From contig JABAKD010000028.1 of assembly GCA_012845835.1 (NCBI GenBank), positions 4,585,090 to 4,649,089 of the forward strand: DNA of 64,000 bases. Direction: 5' to 3'. The notes below the pieces were generated by a model. That model saw only the letters and a list, made by a program, of their open reading frames with translations, made no database searches and was not told where the DNA came from. This document shows, piece after piece, positions 31,577 through 42,529 of the stretch; position 1 is the first letter of the stretch, and the number at the start of each line of letters is the position of its first letter. Origin of the DNA: Undaria pinnatifida. Lineage: Eukaryota; Sar; Phaeophyceae; Laminariales; Alariaceae. The translations under genes were made by a program, and so were the position numbers.

Positions 31577-31791
31577 TCATTGGTATCTGTGGCAGGGAGT
31601 TGGATGGTATAGTACCATCTTGGGGGTCTCGGCTGTCCGAGACTGTGTTTTGGCAGTAGGACTGATCGGAGTTAAGGGGAGGGAGACAAGGGTGTATTGC
31701 CTGGCACGAGGAAATACCGCAGAAACGGGTTGCTGCGGTAGACGTGCCAGGCATGGGAAGTTTCCCTCCCAAACGTCACAGATACTAATGA
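31577..31791. other. Compact multi-hairpin element, candidate structured RNA or MITE
   Basis: Closing stem 31577-31591 with 31777-31791 (15 bp, one G-U). Inside: hairpin 31603-31619 (GATGGTA/TACCATC), hairpin 31626-31643 (GTCTCGG/CCGAGAC), and a long hairpin 31677-31770 made of GGGAGGGA/TCCCTCCC, TGCCTGGCACG/CGTGCCAGGCA and ACCGCAG/CTGCGGT. Twelve or so T bases directly precede it (31566-31577), i.e. a poly(A) tail on the minus strand. No coding frame and no known RNA family matched. Confidence 0.7.
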
Positions 31792-33224
31792 TGAACCAAT
31801 TCGAAAGATAAACAACAAAACCCATATTTTCTCATACTTCGATAATAGTCTGCTTTTACCAAGCGAAATCAGTACACCCATTGTCCGTGCTTCTTCATCC
31901 TATTAGTCTATGTGATGGAGATACACAAATTATGTGGTCAAAAACTGCTGCGAGACAGTAATAGTAAACCAATGCATTTAATATTTATAGCTTCGGTGCA
32001 TGCCTTCGTTTCCAATAGCTGCGCTCAGTCGTCTCAGCCCAGCCCATCCCAATCCCGACCCTCTCGTCCTCACTATTGTGGTGCTTGCTTACCCACGCGA
32101 TGCCCAGCCTCTCCTCTCCCCACGCTGCACCTAATATTACGCTCTCCGCTGTGGCAATGCTGCCCCTTTGCTTGGCAAGCAAGAAAAACGAAAGAAAAGA
32201 AGAGAGGAAAAAGAGAGTTATCATAATCCAACAACGGAAACAAAATAACAACAAATATGAAATATTCTTCTATTTTATATTTATAGCACAACATAACAGA
32301 TGATGTAAGTTTAGTTCATGACCGATGATGCAACATAAGTCGACTTTATATCGGCACGACATCTACGCTATACACTTTACAATATACTGAAGTGTATAGA
32401 CTACCTTGTGCAAACATGTATATTCTCGTATATTCACAACTTGTATCCCCGTCAAGAGTATTTTGTGTCCAACCAAGAAACTCTTGCCCTCTTTCTCAAA
32501 ATAATTACCTGGTACTTATTAGAGGCACGATCCTCACAACTACCCACCTGATGCCTCAACGAACGCCTCTGCGCGCTGACTCGTTGCTTTTGTGGTGATC
32601 TCCTGGTCGCGGCGACAACCAATTTTCCACTCTGTGTCGTCATCCTTCTACAATATCTTTTCAAAGCCTTCATACAATTGTGAGTGCACAGGGGACACTC
32701 CTTGCCTTCTCTACGCTTCAGACAGCAACAATTTGACGTTCTCGCCATGGTTCGACCCAGACAGAACCGCCGGTGAACACTTACTTCGCGAAGCAGGGCC
32801 AGACAGGGGGCATATTTTAGCCGAAACCTGTACTGACGTCACCTTTGTGGGTGTAGTTGTCGAACCAAGAATGAAGCTTGCTGCTGCTGCTGCTGCTGCA
32901 GTCGCATGAGAAGCCGCCACAAAAAGAAAATATAACTACCAGGTACAGTAGTGCGTTATCTTTTGTTCTCTTCAGATGAAAGACCGTGAGCAGGTGCAGG
33001 CGTTGCAGCAGCTGTTATAGCAGGTGCGGTTATCGCAGCAGCAGGTCATGCTGCTGGTGTGGACGTCGCAGGAACAGGAGGAGGTGGTGGTCCACCCGTA
33101 GGCACATAATCCATCGGAACAGGCATTGGATTTGCTACGTTGTAGCTGGTTGATGGATCGAGACTGAGTGGGCAGTGAATGTGTGTGCCTCATGGACCGG
33201 AAGCAGCTACAGGAAGTACGATGA
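31792..33224. other. AT-rich interval without a recognised gene
   Basis: A short (GCT)n run at 32881-32902. A minus frame at 32452-32748 with a cluster NCCCLKRREGKECPLCTHNC is Cys-rich but unsupported by splice sites or family. Nothing else seen. Confidence 0.4.
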
Positions 33225-33305
33225 TAGTAGATCCTGAAATTAATACTGTGAGGGGTATCACGCAGCTTGTAAATATGAGTATCGACACAAAATCTTCAAT
33301 CACAG
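33225..33305 (+). mobile_element. Diverged R-terminus-like fragment
   Basis: CACGCAGCTTGTAAATATGAG .. ATCGACACAAAATCTTCAATC .. CACAGCTAACGTG aligns with the R end with many differences; an old copy. Confidence 0.4.
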
Positions 33306-33454
33306 CTAACGTGTTGAGCATATTCGTTTTAAAATAGAACGGTTCGGAATCGGTATAAAATTGTGTCTAATACCTGGTAATACTATTAGCCGATAATAAT
33401 CAATACGAAAATATATAAAAACGTCAGTGTGCACTTTTTAGTACGGGGTAACAC

Positions 33455-33975
33455 ATGGGCCAGCCCGTGGGCCGACCCATGGGCCGGCTCTTCAAATGCA
33501 CGGGCCGGCCCATATGAAGCCCGTGTCTTGTGGGCCTCGCTGCGAATGTCATGGACCGGGCCGGGCCGGGCCGACAAATTTGAAAAATCGATGGGCCGGG
33601 CCGGGCCGGGCCGGTGTAACTTGAAATTCGATGGGCCGGGCCGGGACGCAGCACGTCCTCTGAAAACATTGACGGGCCGGGCTGGGCCGCGGCCCGGCCT
33701 CTGAAAATTCGATGGGCAGGGCCGGGCCACGGCCCATCCTCAAAACAATTGATAGGTCGGGCCGGGCCGTGGCCCATCCTTTGAAAATTTGGTGGGCCGG
33801 GCCACAGCCCATCACATGAAAAGTTGATGGGCCGGGCCGGGCCGCAGCCCATGATAAAAAAAACTTGATGGGCCGGGCCGGGCCGCGGCCCACTACATGA
33901 AAAATGATGAGCCGGGCCGGGCCGGGCCGGCCTGGCCCAACCCCGGGCCGCCCCACCAACGCCGGCCCATGACAA
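33455..33975. repeat. GGGCCGGGCC minisatellite array 2
   Basis: About a dozen units of 40-50 bases of the same kind as at 26125, in the same orientation. Unit boundaries are marked by TTTGAAAAATC / TGAAAATTCGATGGGCC. No gene. Confidence 0.9.
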
Positions 33976-34382
33976 GCCCTGGATGTTTTAAGCCAACAAA
34001 CAAGTCTGATTTTGAACAAATATGCACGGCGAGGTTTGAACGAACATGCACGCCTAATTCTGAGCAAAGATACACGCCTTCTGTGGCGCCGACGCCGCCA
34101 ACCACGCCTCTGTCCCGAGTCCTACCCAGTCCTGCTCGTGTAGCGTTGCCGTTGAAGCCACCAGTCATGCCTCTGTCACTGTTGCCCTACCCAACACCGC
34201 TGACGGTCATGTACGCCCTTTTGGTAGATGGCCTTGGCCTCGGCCCTGTTTCGGATGCGAGTTAGTGCACAAGCCGATGAATAACCAAGCCACATGAGCC
34301 ACACATGAGCACAGATGTTGCCAATGCATACCCCCCCCCCCCCCCTTGGTACACAGCCAACAACGCCCCCCCCCTGCCCTAG
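33976..34382. other. Unrecognised; short tandem words
   Basis: GAACAAATATGCACGGCGAGG / GAACGAACATGCACGCC / GAGCAAAGATACACGCC form three short imperfect repeats at 34014-34076. A C run at 34330 precedes the exon at 34383. Confidence 0.4.
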
Positions 34383-34799
34383 ATGTCTACGGGATTGGAC
34401 GAGGCTCGGGGGAGGGGCAGGTACGGCCGACGCCGCGGCAGCCGCCACCAGCTCTCCGAGGACGAGGAGAGCGCCTCGTCCTACCTCTCGGAGGGCATGG
34501 TCAACGACACACTGGCCCTGCATGACGGCACGGACAACGACGCGCTCCCCCTTCGCGAGGGGGAGGATGGGGTCGCGTCACCACCGACCACCCCACCCCC
34601 GGGGACGGGCACCCTGCCGCTTGAGGAGCTGGAGCCACCTGGGCCAGTCTACCAGGACCATGACGAGGGGCCGCCCCTTCAATCGGAGCTCCCACCCCCC
34701 CCGGCCTTGCCCCCCATGCTCCGGGGTGCCCTCACTGAGGGCACTTACAGAGGATCCCGGCCGACGTCCGAAATTTCCTGGGTTTTTCTCTCGGGGCAG
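34383..34799 (+). CDS. Acidic Ser-rich exon, unrecognised, copy 1
   Basis: ATG at 34383, 139 codons, GGGCAG/GTACTG donor in phase 0. It encodes MSTGLDEARGRGRYGRR, QLSEDEESASSYLSEG, DTLALHDGTDNDALPL, a Pro-rich stretch and SEISWVFLSG. Acidic, low-complexity and disordered-looking; could be the N terminus of a retroelement gag or of a host protein. A second copy starts 814 bases downstream. The family is not recognised. Confidence 0.45.
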
Positions 34800-35196
34800 G
34801 TACTGTCCGGGACTGGGTGGCCTCAGCATCTAACAATATCGTTCCTGCTGCTGTGGAGAGCACAGGGGCACCGCGGTGCATGAACCTGCGGTCCTTTTTG
34901 CCAGCCCAGATGGTTTCACTCCAGCACCCCACAGCGCTGTTGCGGCTCCTACGAGCGCAGCCACCTTTGAGATCAAGCTCCGTGGTTGGAGACGACACCC
35001 CCTGTACTGATATGCGCGCGTCGGGCACCCACCATGCTGCAGTAGCGCTCACCACACCTTGCACGACCACATTTCGCGATACCGCTATGTCTGGGTACCG
35101 CTCACCGCCGCGCCCCCCTCTGCCCCCCCTCCGGCCGCCCTCCTCCACCCCCTCCCCCCCCTGGTGAACAGCCAACAACGCCCCCCCCGGCCCTAG

Positions 35197-35602
35197 ATGT
35201 CTACAGGATTGGACGAGGCTCGAGGGAGGGACAGGTACGGCCGACGCCACGGCATCCGCTACCAGCTCTCCGAGGACGAGGAGAGCGCCTCGTCCTACCT
35301 CTCGGAGGGCGTGGTTGACGACACACTGGCCCTGCATGACGGCACGGACAACGACGCGCTCCCCCTTTACGAAGGGGGTGGCGGGATCGCGTCAACACCG
35401 ACCACCCCACGCCCCCCTGCCGCTTGAGGAGCTGGAGCCATCTAGGCCGGTCCACCAGGACCATGACGAGGGGCCGCCTCTACAACCGGAGCTCCCATCC
35501 CCCCCGACCTTGCCCCCCCTGCTCCGGGGTGCCTTCACTGAGGCCACTTGGAGAGGATCCCAGCCAGCGTCCGAAATTTCCTCGTCCTATCTCTCGGGGC
35601 AG
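35197..35602 (+). pseudogene. Acidic Ser-rich exon, copy 2, frameshifted
   Basis: Parallel of 34383-34799 with the same start (MSTGLDEARGRDRYGRR) and the same donor (GGGCAG/GTACTG), but a net loss of 11 bases near 35410 shifts the frame. After it, 35640-35760 has a Gln/Ala-rich helical frame (SLRQAEATRANNEALATAEV) that may be the following exon. Confidence 0.45.
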
Positions 35603-35762
35603 GTACTGTCCGGGATTGGGTGGCCTCCACCATCGGCGAGAGGTCTCTCTAAGACAAGCGGAGGCGACTCGTGCCAACAACGAGGCACTGGCCACCGCGG
35701 AGGTGGCACTGGATAGGGCAACCTCCTCCCGCATAGCTATGTTGTCGTCCCAGCTGCTGTAC

Positions 35763-37735
35763 TGTAGTTTGTTGGCGTGCAATGACGCCAATATCCTGTC
35801 GTCAAGATGACGATGTACTTGTAGTCGTGCGACGGGTAGAAGTTGGTGGCGTGTTGTCGATGGTGATAGTGCTGGCTGGAGTACTGTTTTGTTGTGTCGA
35901 ATTGGCCATGTAGTAGGCCTAGGCGAGGGTAGGAGAAATTGCCCTGTTTCGTCTCCCGCAAAACCGTGAACGTGTGAACGTGCTGTTGTCGTGTTGGTTT
36001 GTTCTGTGCATGGTGCACTGCGCGTTTTAGCTGATCACAGCTGTTGTACACACGTTCTGAGACGCCTCTCCGTTGTGAGCAGAGACCCGTGTACGGATGA
36101 AGATGATGGAGGTCAATATTCCGGATCTACGGGAGGTGTTGCTCCCTCGCCAAGCTGTGTAGTTGCAGATGTGCCGGCAGGCGGTGTTTCCCCCGTGCCA
36201 GATTGAGTGCTCGATTCGTCAACGTCCTTGATGCGTGTAACAGCTCGTGTAGGTCTTCTCGCCATAGACGGTCGAGGACGATTATATTCGGGTTCGGGAC
36301 ATGGTCGCCTTTCCAGAATATCAGAGATCCCAGAATGACGCATGATCCAATTTGGAGTGGTTTCTCCATGACGATGGCCGTTCATCTTGCTGTTTGCATA
36401 GCAGTCTAGACCTTGCTGCACGCGTAGTAGCGTGATGATAGCAGTTAAAGCATACTTGGACGTGTGAAAACGTGAAAACAGTTTCATGAAGATGCAATGC
36501 TCCGTTCTCCAAGTTGGATTCATACTTGTAGCGTGGAAGAGTCAAGCAGATGCTGAAGAAACATCTCCCAATCTGACATATGCTTCAAGTTTGTAAGCGT
36601 CAAAGCAGAAGCTGAAGACGATAATTGCCCCTGTTGGACCAATTTGCCGACGACCTTGCCGCTCGTCTACAGCTGTTGGTCTGCTCATCTTAACATATTA
36701 AATGCACGGGGACAAATTCTTTGACGTACTTCTCGCTACTGGGTAGCTTGAAGAAACGGTTTTAATAACGACTTCGCGCGTAGATTAGCGCTCGAGAACC
36801 CGGACTCCCTACCTGCTGTATACGTGATATAGCGCTAGCAGCCTTCTTACCTGCTTCTCGGTCGTCAAGCGTGAAAGCAGTCTCTCGAAACTATCTCATG
36901 TACTTGGCGCACTCGTAGCTGCGATGCCTCTCCTGTTTCGCCGCTGATCTTGCTCTTTGAAGAAAATTCCAAAGTTCATCCGCACGTCAGGAAATTCAGA
37001 TCCTTCCTTGAACTTTTCGGAGGTGCTTGACTCAGCGGGACGCCGTTGCTCGGTGCCAGTAGATATATAGATCAATGGGGTCGAGGCTCGTAACCTGAAA
37101 CACTGACACATCTCGAGGTTCTGTCTCTATGCTTAGAGTTCAGAGGTGGCACCGAATGTTAACTCCACATATGAAGAAGAATTAAAAAGGTAGTGTGAAA
37201 TTGGCGCTACGATGGAAACGAAGGAGAAAGGCAGTGGAAGTAAGGAGATGTAAGAAAATGTAAGGAGGGATCGAGGTAGGGCTGGCCGTCATCTGATCAA
37301 TACGGCGCAATGCCTGTGCTACGGGCGGATGTACTCTACGGGTTGTTGTATTTACCGACAGACCGTCTTATAGTAAAATCCCTTGCAATCTTCTCTGCCA
37401 CGTTCCCTGACACTTACGGTTGGGTAGTTGGTCACAACTTAAATATACAACGTACCCACGGGAACGAGATTCCCCGCATATAGGTCTATTATACTCCTCT
37501 ATCCATACTTTCTTTATTTCGCATATATATGGTGAATTTTGTCCATACCGTAGGCTAGACATTTATAGATTATTTTTGGCTTGCCTACAACTATCAACAG
37601 CAGAGAGGCGGTGTCTTTACCATCCACTACGGCAGCCCGCTGTTTCACCAAATCTGAGACGTGCTTGGCGGTAGTCATACAAGCTGACCCCCCCCCCCAA
37701 CCTTGTTTAACGTCATCCTCCCCCTCTTCCAGCAT
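35763..37735. other. No convincing gene; a possible minus-strand exon at 36113-36280
   Basis: A minus frame with MARRPTRAVTRIKDVDESST and a Ser/Thr/Gly-rich continuation ends at 36113, resembling the start of a retroelement or regulatory protein but unplaceable. Words AAGCAGATGCTGAAGA / AAGCAGAAGCTGAAGA recur at about 36545-36620. The rest is featureless. Confidence 0.3.
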
Positions 37736-38460
37736 TGAATATATATGGTTCAGGAAGTCGAAATCACCAACTCTTCCTATTATTTTGTAGGGTGTTTTAC
37801 GAATACATCACCAACCTCTGGAGACACGCTGCCAATGGCCATGTCGACGTTGGTGTCAATACCGCTAGGAGCAGTCCTTGTTGTCCCATCCGCCATCATC
37901 AGGTGTGGCGGCTCACTACGGTGGACAACATACACGGCGGACAACAGCCACACGGCGCATTGTATCCACCGAGCGAACAACAGCCACAGAACGAAAACCA
38001 GGCGTTACAGCTAGCCGGCAACTATAACCTGCCGCCGGAGGGGCGCCCGCCGCAAGGACAGAGAGAGAAGCAACAGCGGTACAACAAAAGGCCGGTGGCA
38101 CTCTGGAGGATACACCTGCGGTGACGCGCCGAGCGGTGGACGCCGCCGGGGGGCTCAGGTATCTGGTTACTGAGCGTACTTTTGCGCGAGGTACAAGATT
38201 TCAACCACTACGTTGGCGCAGATCTACCTGACATGGTGCACAAGCAGGATTTCCACCCCTTCGCGGAATACGCTTACGCCACCACCAACGCGTAAACTCA
38301 AACGCATTCAGAAGGAGAGGGCGCAAAAAAGTCAGGAATGTCTTTCGCGAAGCGTTGAAGCTGCCGGAGTCTGCTCCCCGGAAGGCGGCTGAAGACAAGG
38401 GGATAGTCGTCCTGATCACACACCAAGTGTACGACCTTTTCGCCATCGCCTCGGACTAAG

Positions 38461-38753
38461 TCTAGAGTAGGGGATATACGCCCTTTTTCACTACTAGGTT
38501 TGAGTCACTCGCACGAGTGCCTCTCTACCCCACTGACAAGGTGCTTTTCAGCGATTAGTTTGGTGCGGCGTAGCTTTCTTCCGTTCAATATTGCGGATTC
38601 ATATCGCGCAGAAACAAAAAGAAGCACGAAAGCTACCGACCGCAGAGGAACAGGTGGGGGTCGCCAGCGCGAGTGACCCCGAGCCACCGCAAACCGATGT
38701 CCCAAACGAGACCCCCTTACCGTGGCCTTGTTCCTCTGCAGGTCTTCCTCCTG
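38461..38753 (+). mobile_element. MITE family M, copy 2, inside the copia pol
   Basis: Shares with 23406-23674 the words GAGTCACTCGCACGAGTG, CTACCCCACTGACAAG-type, CAATATTGCGGATTCATAT and GCGAGTGACCCCGAGCCAC in the same order. The copia frame stops at its left edge (IASD) and resumes at its right edge (AGSKRIGS), so it interrupts a single protein domain. End sequences are more diverged than in copy 1. Confidence 0.7.
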
Positions 38754-39894
38754 CGGGATCGAAACGCATAGGATCACGCTGAGTCCACAAGGTCAAGGCC
38801 AACGATTCACTCAAGGCTAGGATGGTGGTGCTCCGTTAGGGGCGATGGTAGCAGGGGTTCACTGCGGGAGAAACGTTCCCTCCCGCGAGTCATCTCCAAA
38901 GCATCCGGATGGTGCTGGTTCTGGCGGCGGAGAAAACGAACTTGAGGAAGATACGCGATACTAATCCCCCACTGTATTTGTGAACTCCCCCATCGACGAA
39001 ACGACATAGTATTCGCTAAAATGGCGCCTAGACACGAGGAGACCAACAAGGTCGGAGTCTCACAAGTACTAAATCTTCGCAGGAGCCTGTGCGGAATTTC
39101 TCAGGAACCGGGCAACTGCCACGGGGCAATCGACGACGTCGTGAGCGCAATGGGATTCATTTCGGTCAAGTCCGACCTCTGCATCTGCACAATCGCGCAC
39201 AAGCTCGGAATCCAAAATCTCGTACTCAAGAGAGGGCCAACGTTCGCGAGCTAAAATATCGACATCGTCATTCTCACCATCTATATTGATGGTCTTCTGC
39301 TGGTGGGGAAAAACAAGGTACTGCTTAAGCAGCTGGAGGAGAAACTGGTGTGGCATTTCGACACCAAGTGCTTGGGAGGCATCTCAATGGTAGTCGGGAT
39401 CCAAGTCACCCGTGACTGAAAGCAAAGAACGCTCATTATCTCGCAAGCGCACTACACCAAGCCAGGTCTCGAGACGTAAGGTATGGTAGAGTGTAAACCG
39501 ATGTACACGCTCGGAGTCTGACTCGAGCAATCGATCAACCAAGGGGGGCGACACGCAACGGCACCCGTCCATCGTCGGTAGCGCCATGTACCTTGCTCGA
39601 ATGAGTCTCTATAATATTGTCTACAGAGACAACTAGCTAGCGAGGGCAATGTCGAACCTATCAAAAGCACACCCGGGGGCAGCCAAGCATCTACTACCTC
39701 GCCGGCAACGTCGATGTCTGCATTACCTGCAAGAAGCTGACAGCGTTTTCAGACGCCAACTGGGGCAACAAAAACCCGGAAAACGGAGAGTCGACGTCAC
39801 ATTTTATCATGATGATGTGCAACGGACCAGTGATTTTCAAAGTGGAAAAGCTTACGGCTCAGTGAACGATGGCGGCAGAGCCGTTCCACGATAG

Positions 39895-40085
39895 GGGTTG
39901 CATTTTTTGGGCCTAACGTCTATTACCTCTTGGCGGTTGAGCTCCTCAAGTGTGAACTAATGGCTAGTATAATAATTTTACAGTAGCGCATAGAAACGTT
40001 GGTCGGGTTGTGCGAACGAACGTCTTTGAAGCTATATTTTCGGGCGAAATATTGAGCTCATCCTTGGCGTCAGGAGCTCAGAATA
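39895..40085 (+). repeat. Insert within the copia RNase H region, related to 51160-51310
   Basis: Between KLTAQ.TMAAE (RNase H) and FNGAALMGELRFEEAF the copia frame is replaced by about 190 bases containing TTGGTCGGGTTGTGCGA, GGAGCTCAGAA and CACCCCTAGTGTG. The same words in the same order are at 51172-51290. Confidence 0.55.
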
Positions 40086-40395
40086 TTATGCTGCACCCCT
40101 AGTGTGTGGGATGACGCGGCCTTCAACGGCGCTGCATTGATGGGGGAGCTGAGATTCGAGGAAGCGTTCAAGCGTGCCCCGATGCACACACCAACAACAA
40201 CACTTTGGTTCTGCACGGGGCCGGGACCCAGACAACCCGCGGGCGAAACACGTGGCTCTGAAGCTCTGCTACGTTCGTGAGGTAATACAGAAGGGCAAGG
40301 GCGCCATCCACTACAACCCAACCGACTTCAACGTAGCCGACACCGGGAAGAAATCCCTCAGGGACCCCACCACCGGTACCTTATCGTGTTGATCA

Positions 40396-40904
40396 ACATT
40401 TCCGAGGTCAAGGGGATACTCTGGCAGCAACGCGAAGATACCTCTGGTGCGTCATGCGTGCCATGTGGTTGCGGGGGGGAGGGGGGGGGGGGGGGGAGGG
40501 GTCGGAAATATGATGGCATCATATATTGACATACATAGGGCCGTTATTGGTCTTGGAGTACATTTTTGATACGTGTTATATACATGTTTCGACCCTTCAC
40601 ATCGCTGGTGATCGCGTGATTACCGGGCAAAGCCCTAGTTACGACGACGTTGTGCCGATTACATGTGATTATATGCTGGAGTTTCAGGCAGAATACATTA
40701 GAATTTCAGTATGCTCGTTTGACCTGGTAGATGTTTTCCACGGGTTTGGACGGTTGTTATCGATAAAAAGATGAGCTGCTTCTCTCGTACATACTTCAGT
40801 GCGATTGCCCTTAATGCCCTTAATGGGAAGTGTTAAATATATTAGGATGTTGACAACCACATCTCTAATCAATGTACACCGTCCCTGCTGTAGCGAAGCA
40901 GTAG
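40396..40904. other. Possible copia 3' end with G-run and LTR-like sequence
   Basis: A G run (40470-40500) follows the RNase H end in the position of a polypurine tract, and the next 350 bases may be an LTR, but no second copy is in the window to prove it. Confidence 0.3.
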
Positions 40905-41690
40905 GTAGGAAGTGGGGGGGGCGGGGGGGCGTGGAGGGCAGGGGGGGGGTGGAGGAGGAGAGAGGAGGGGGGCAAGGGAGGGGGGGAGGGGGGGGGGGGG
41001 GCGAGAGGGGAAGAGAGAGGGGAGGGGAGAGGAGAGAGGGGCGGGGGGTCGGGGGCGGAGACAGCGGGGGGGGGGTAGGGGCGCGGACGGGAGTGGGAGG
41101 GGAGTGGAGGGGAAGGGGGCTAGAAGAGGGAAGGGCATAGGGGGAAGGTAGGGGGGGGGCGCCGGGTGGGGGGGGGGTAGGGGGGCGGAGTGGGGGATGG
41201 ATGGGATGGAGGTGGGGGCGGGGGGCTGGGGGAGGGGAGGGGGGCGGGGGGAGGGCAGAGGGGCGGGGGGAGGACAAAGGGGCGGAGAAGGGCAGGAAGG
41301 GGAGGGAGGGGGTTGGGGAAAGAGGAAGAGCAGGGGTGGGGAGGAGATGTTGGGGGAGGGGTAGCGGGGGGGGAGAGGAGTGGGAGGCGGAAGGGAGGGG
41401 GGCGGGGAGAGGGCAGAGGGGGGTGGAGGGTAGGAGGAGGGTGGAGCGTGGGGGAAGGGGAATGGTGGAGGGGAGGGGGGTTGGGGGAGGGGAGGGGATG
41501 GGGGGCAGGTGGGGGGAGGGGGCGTCGGGGGGGGGCAGGGAAGTGGGAGGGGGTAGGGCGGAGCGGGAGACGGGTGGGGTGGGGTGTGATTGGGGGGGGG
41601 GGTGATTGGGAGAGGCGGGGGGAACAGAGGGGGGCGGGCGGAGGGGAGGGAGGGGGGGAGGAAGGGCAGGGGGCGGGGGAGGGGGGGCGT
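40905..41690. repeat. ~790-bp G-rich homopurine-like tract
   Basis: Nearly every position on the plus strand is G with interspersed A, and runs of 5-12 G occur throughout. The Gly-rich plus and Pro-rich minus frames (up to 275 codons) are composition artefacts. The sequence could form many G-quadruplexes. It lies just downstream of the 3' end of a minus-strand LINE. Confidence 0.95.
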
Positions 41691-41692
41691 AC

Positions 41693-42452
41693 TCATTTTT
41701 TGCTTGCCTTAGTCATTTGACCATTGACCACGCATCCCTTTCGAGACGGAGCACCGTCCTTACTCCTAATAGAGACCTCCAAGTTTGGGCGCTTAATACG
41801 CTTCTTCCATATACTACATAGAAACTGTTTGCTCATCCTATCCCCGTCCTGTTGCGCCGTCTGCGGCCACCATCTATCTCCTAGAATAGCGATCGTTTTC
41901 TCCCTCTTCTCTAGTCTACCAAACACTTCCATGTCACATACATCTACTTTCCTTCTTCTCCTCTAACGCATCTCGGTCCTTCTTGTATATTTAACATTCT
42001 CCTACTATGTGAGTCTCATTCTCTATTGTTGTACCACACGGGTACAAATGTGTAGCCACATCCTCCTCCCGACTACTGGAGTATCCCTTTCTTCTTTCCG
42101 GTAGGCCCAGGTCCCCTACACGAAATCGCGGTTTCAGCTTTTTCGAGTAGTCCATTGGGCCGTGCAGATACGTTTTCATTCCGATATCTTCCCCCAACTC
42201 CCCGTATATATCTAAGTGCCTCTCCTATTTCACCTTATTTCTTAGCGCTTGCCTTTTCCATTCTTCTATTCTCTCGTTCACTTGTGCCTTGTACCCGTCA
42301 AACTTCTCAATAAACAGTACCTCCTCTTGGTCTCCCCCCAAATGCTTCCATATTTTCTCGACTACGTTATCCCATCCTATTCCAGCTCGCCCTTTTTTTA
42401 TTTTCTCCCACACAGCCCTATCAACTATGGCTGGCAACCTATTTTCTGGCAC
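41693..42452 (-). pseudogene. LINE (non-LTR retrotransposon) C-terminal segment
   Basis: Three minus frames link with only a few disruptions: WEKIKKGRAGIGWDNVVEKI .. FDGYKAQVNERIEEWKRQA (42452-42225), RFRVGDLGLPERRKGYSSSR and PCGTTIENETHIVGEC (42197-41991, a CxC..HxxxC-type tail finger with one Cys changed to Tyr), then KTIAILGDRWWPQT .. DRMSKQFLCSIWKKR (41932-41693). This matches my recollection of the C terminus of a LINE family common in stramenopiles. Reverse transcriptase itself is absent (5' truncation). The 3' end meets the G-rich tract. Confidence 0.75.
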
Positions 42453-42529
42453 ATTCTTTTAGTTTTTATTACCATTTAACTTCCTGACGTCTCTATTTGT
42501 TTTAAGGGGGTGCATTCCTAGTTCTGCTA

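Larger units (their letters stand above)
37740..40395 (+). pseudogene. Ty1/copia retrotransposon pol, decayed and split by a MITE
   Basis: In order with shifts and stops: DMVHKQDFHPFAEYAYATTN (38230), FREALKLPESAPRKAAEDK (38345), the MITE, GSKRIGSR.VHKVKANDS (38755), FVNSPIDE (38980), MAPRHEETNKVGVSQVLNLR (39021), ILTIYIDGLLLVGKNK (39272; canonical YVDD is YIDG here), TLIISQAHYTKPGL (39430), MSNLSKAHPGAAKHLL (39649), FSDANWGNKNPENGEST (39745, RNase H) and AKHVALKLCYVREVIQ (40245). This is the copia order of reverse transcriptase then RNase H. Integrase and gag are not recognisable; the region 37740-38130 may hold linker remnants. Non-functional. Confidence 0.88.

Noticed and set aside
33386-34067. 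Minus-strand Gly/Pro/Arg-rich protein of 183 residues
   Set aside because: Translation of the GGGCCGGGCC minisatellite; repeats are out of codon phase between units.
40684-41720. Pro-rich and Gly-rich proteins of up to 275 residues
   Set aside because: Produced by the G-rich tract, which lacks stop-forming triplets; equal openness in several frames and both strands shows composition, not coding.
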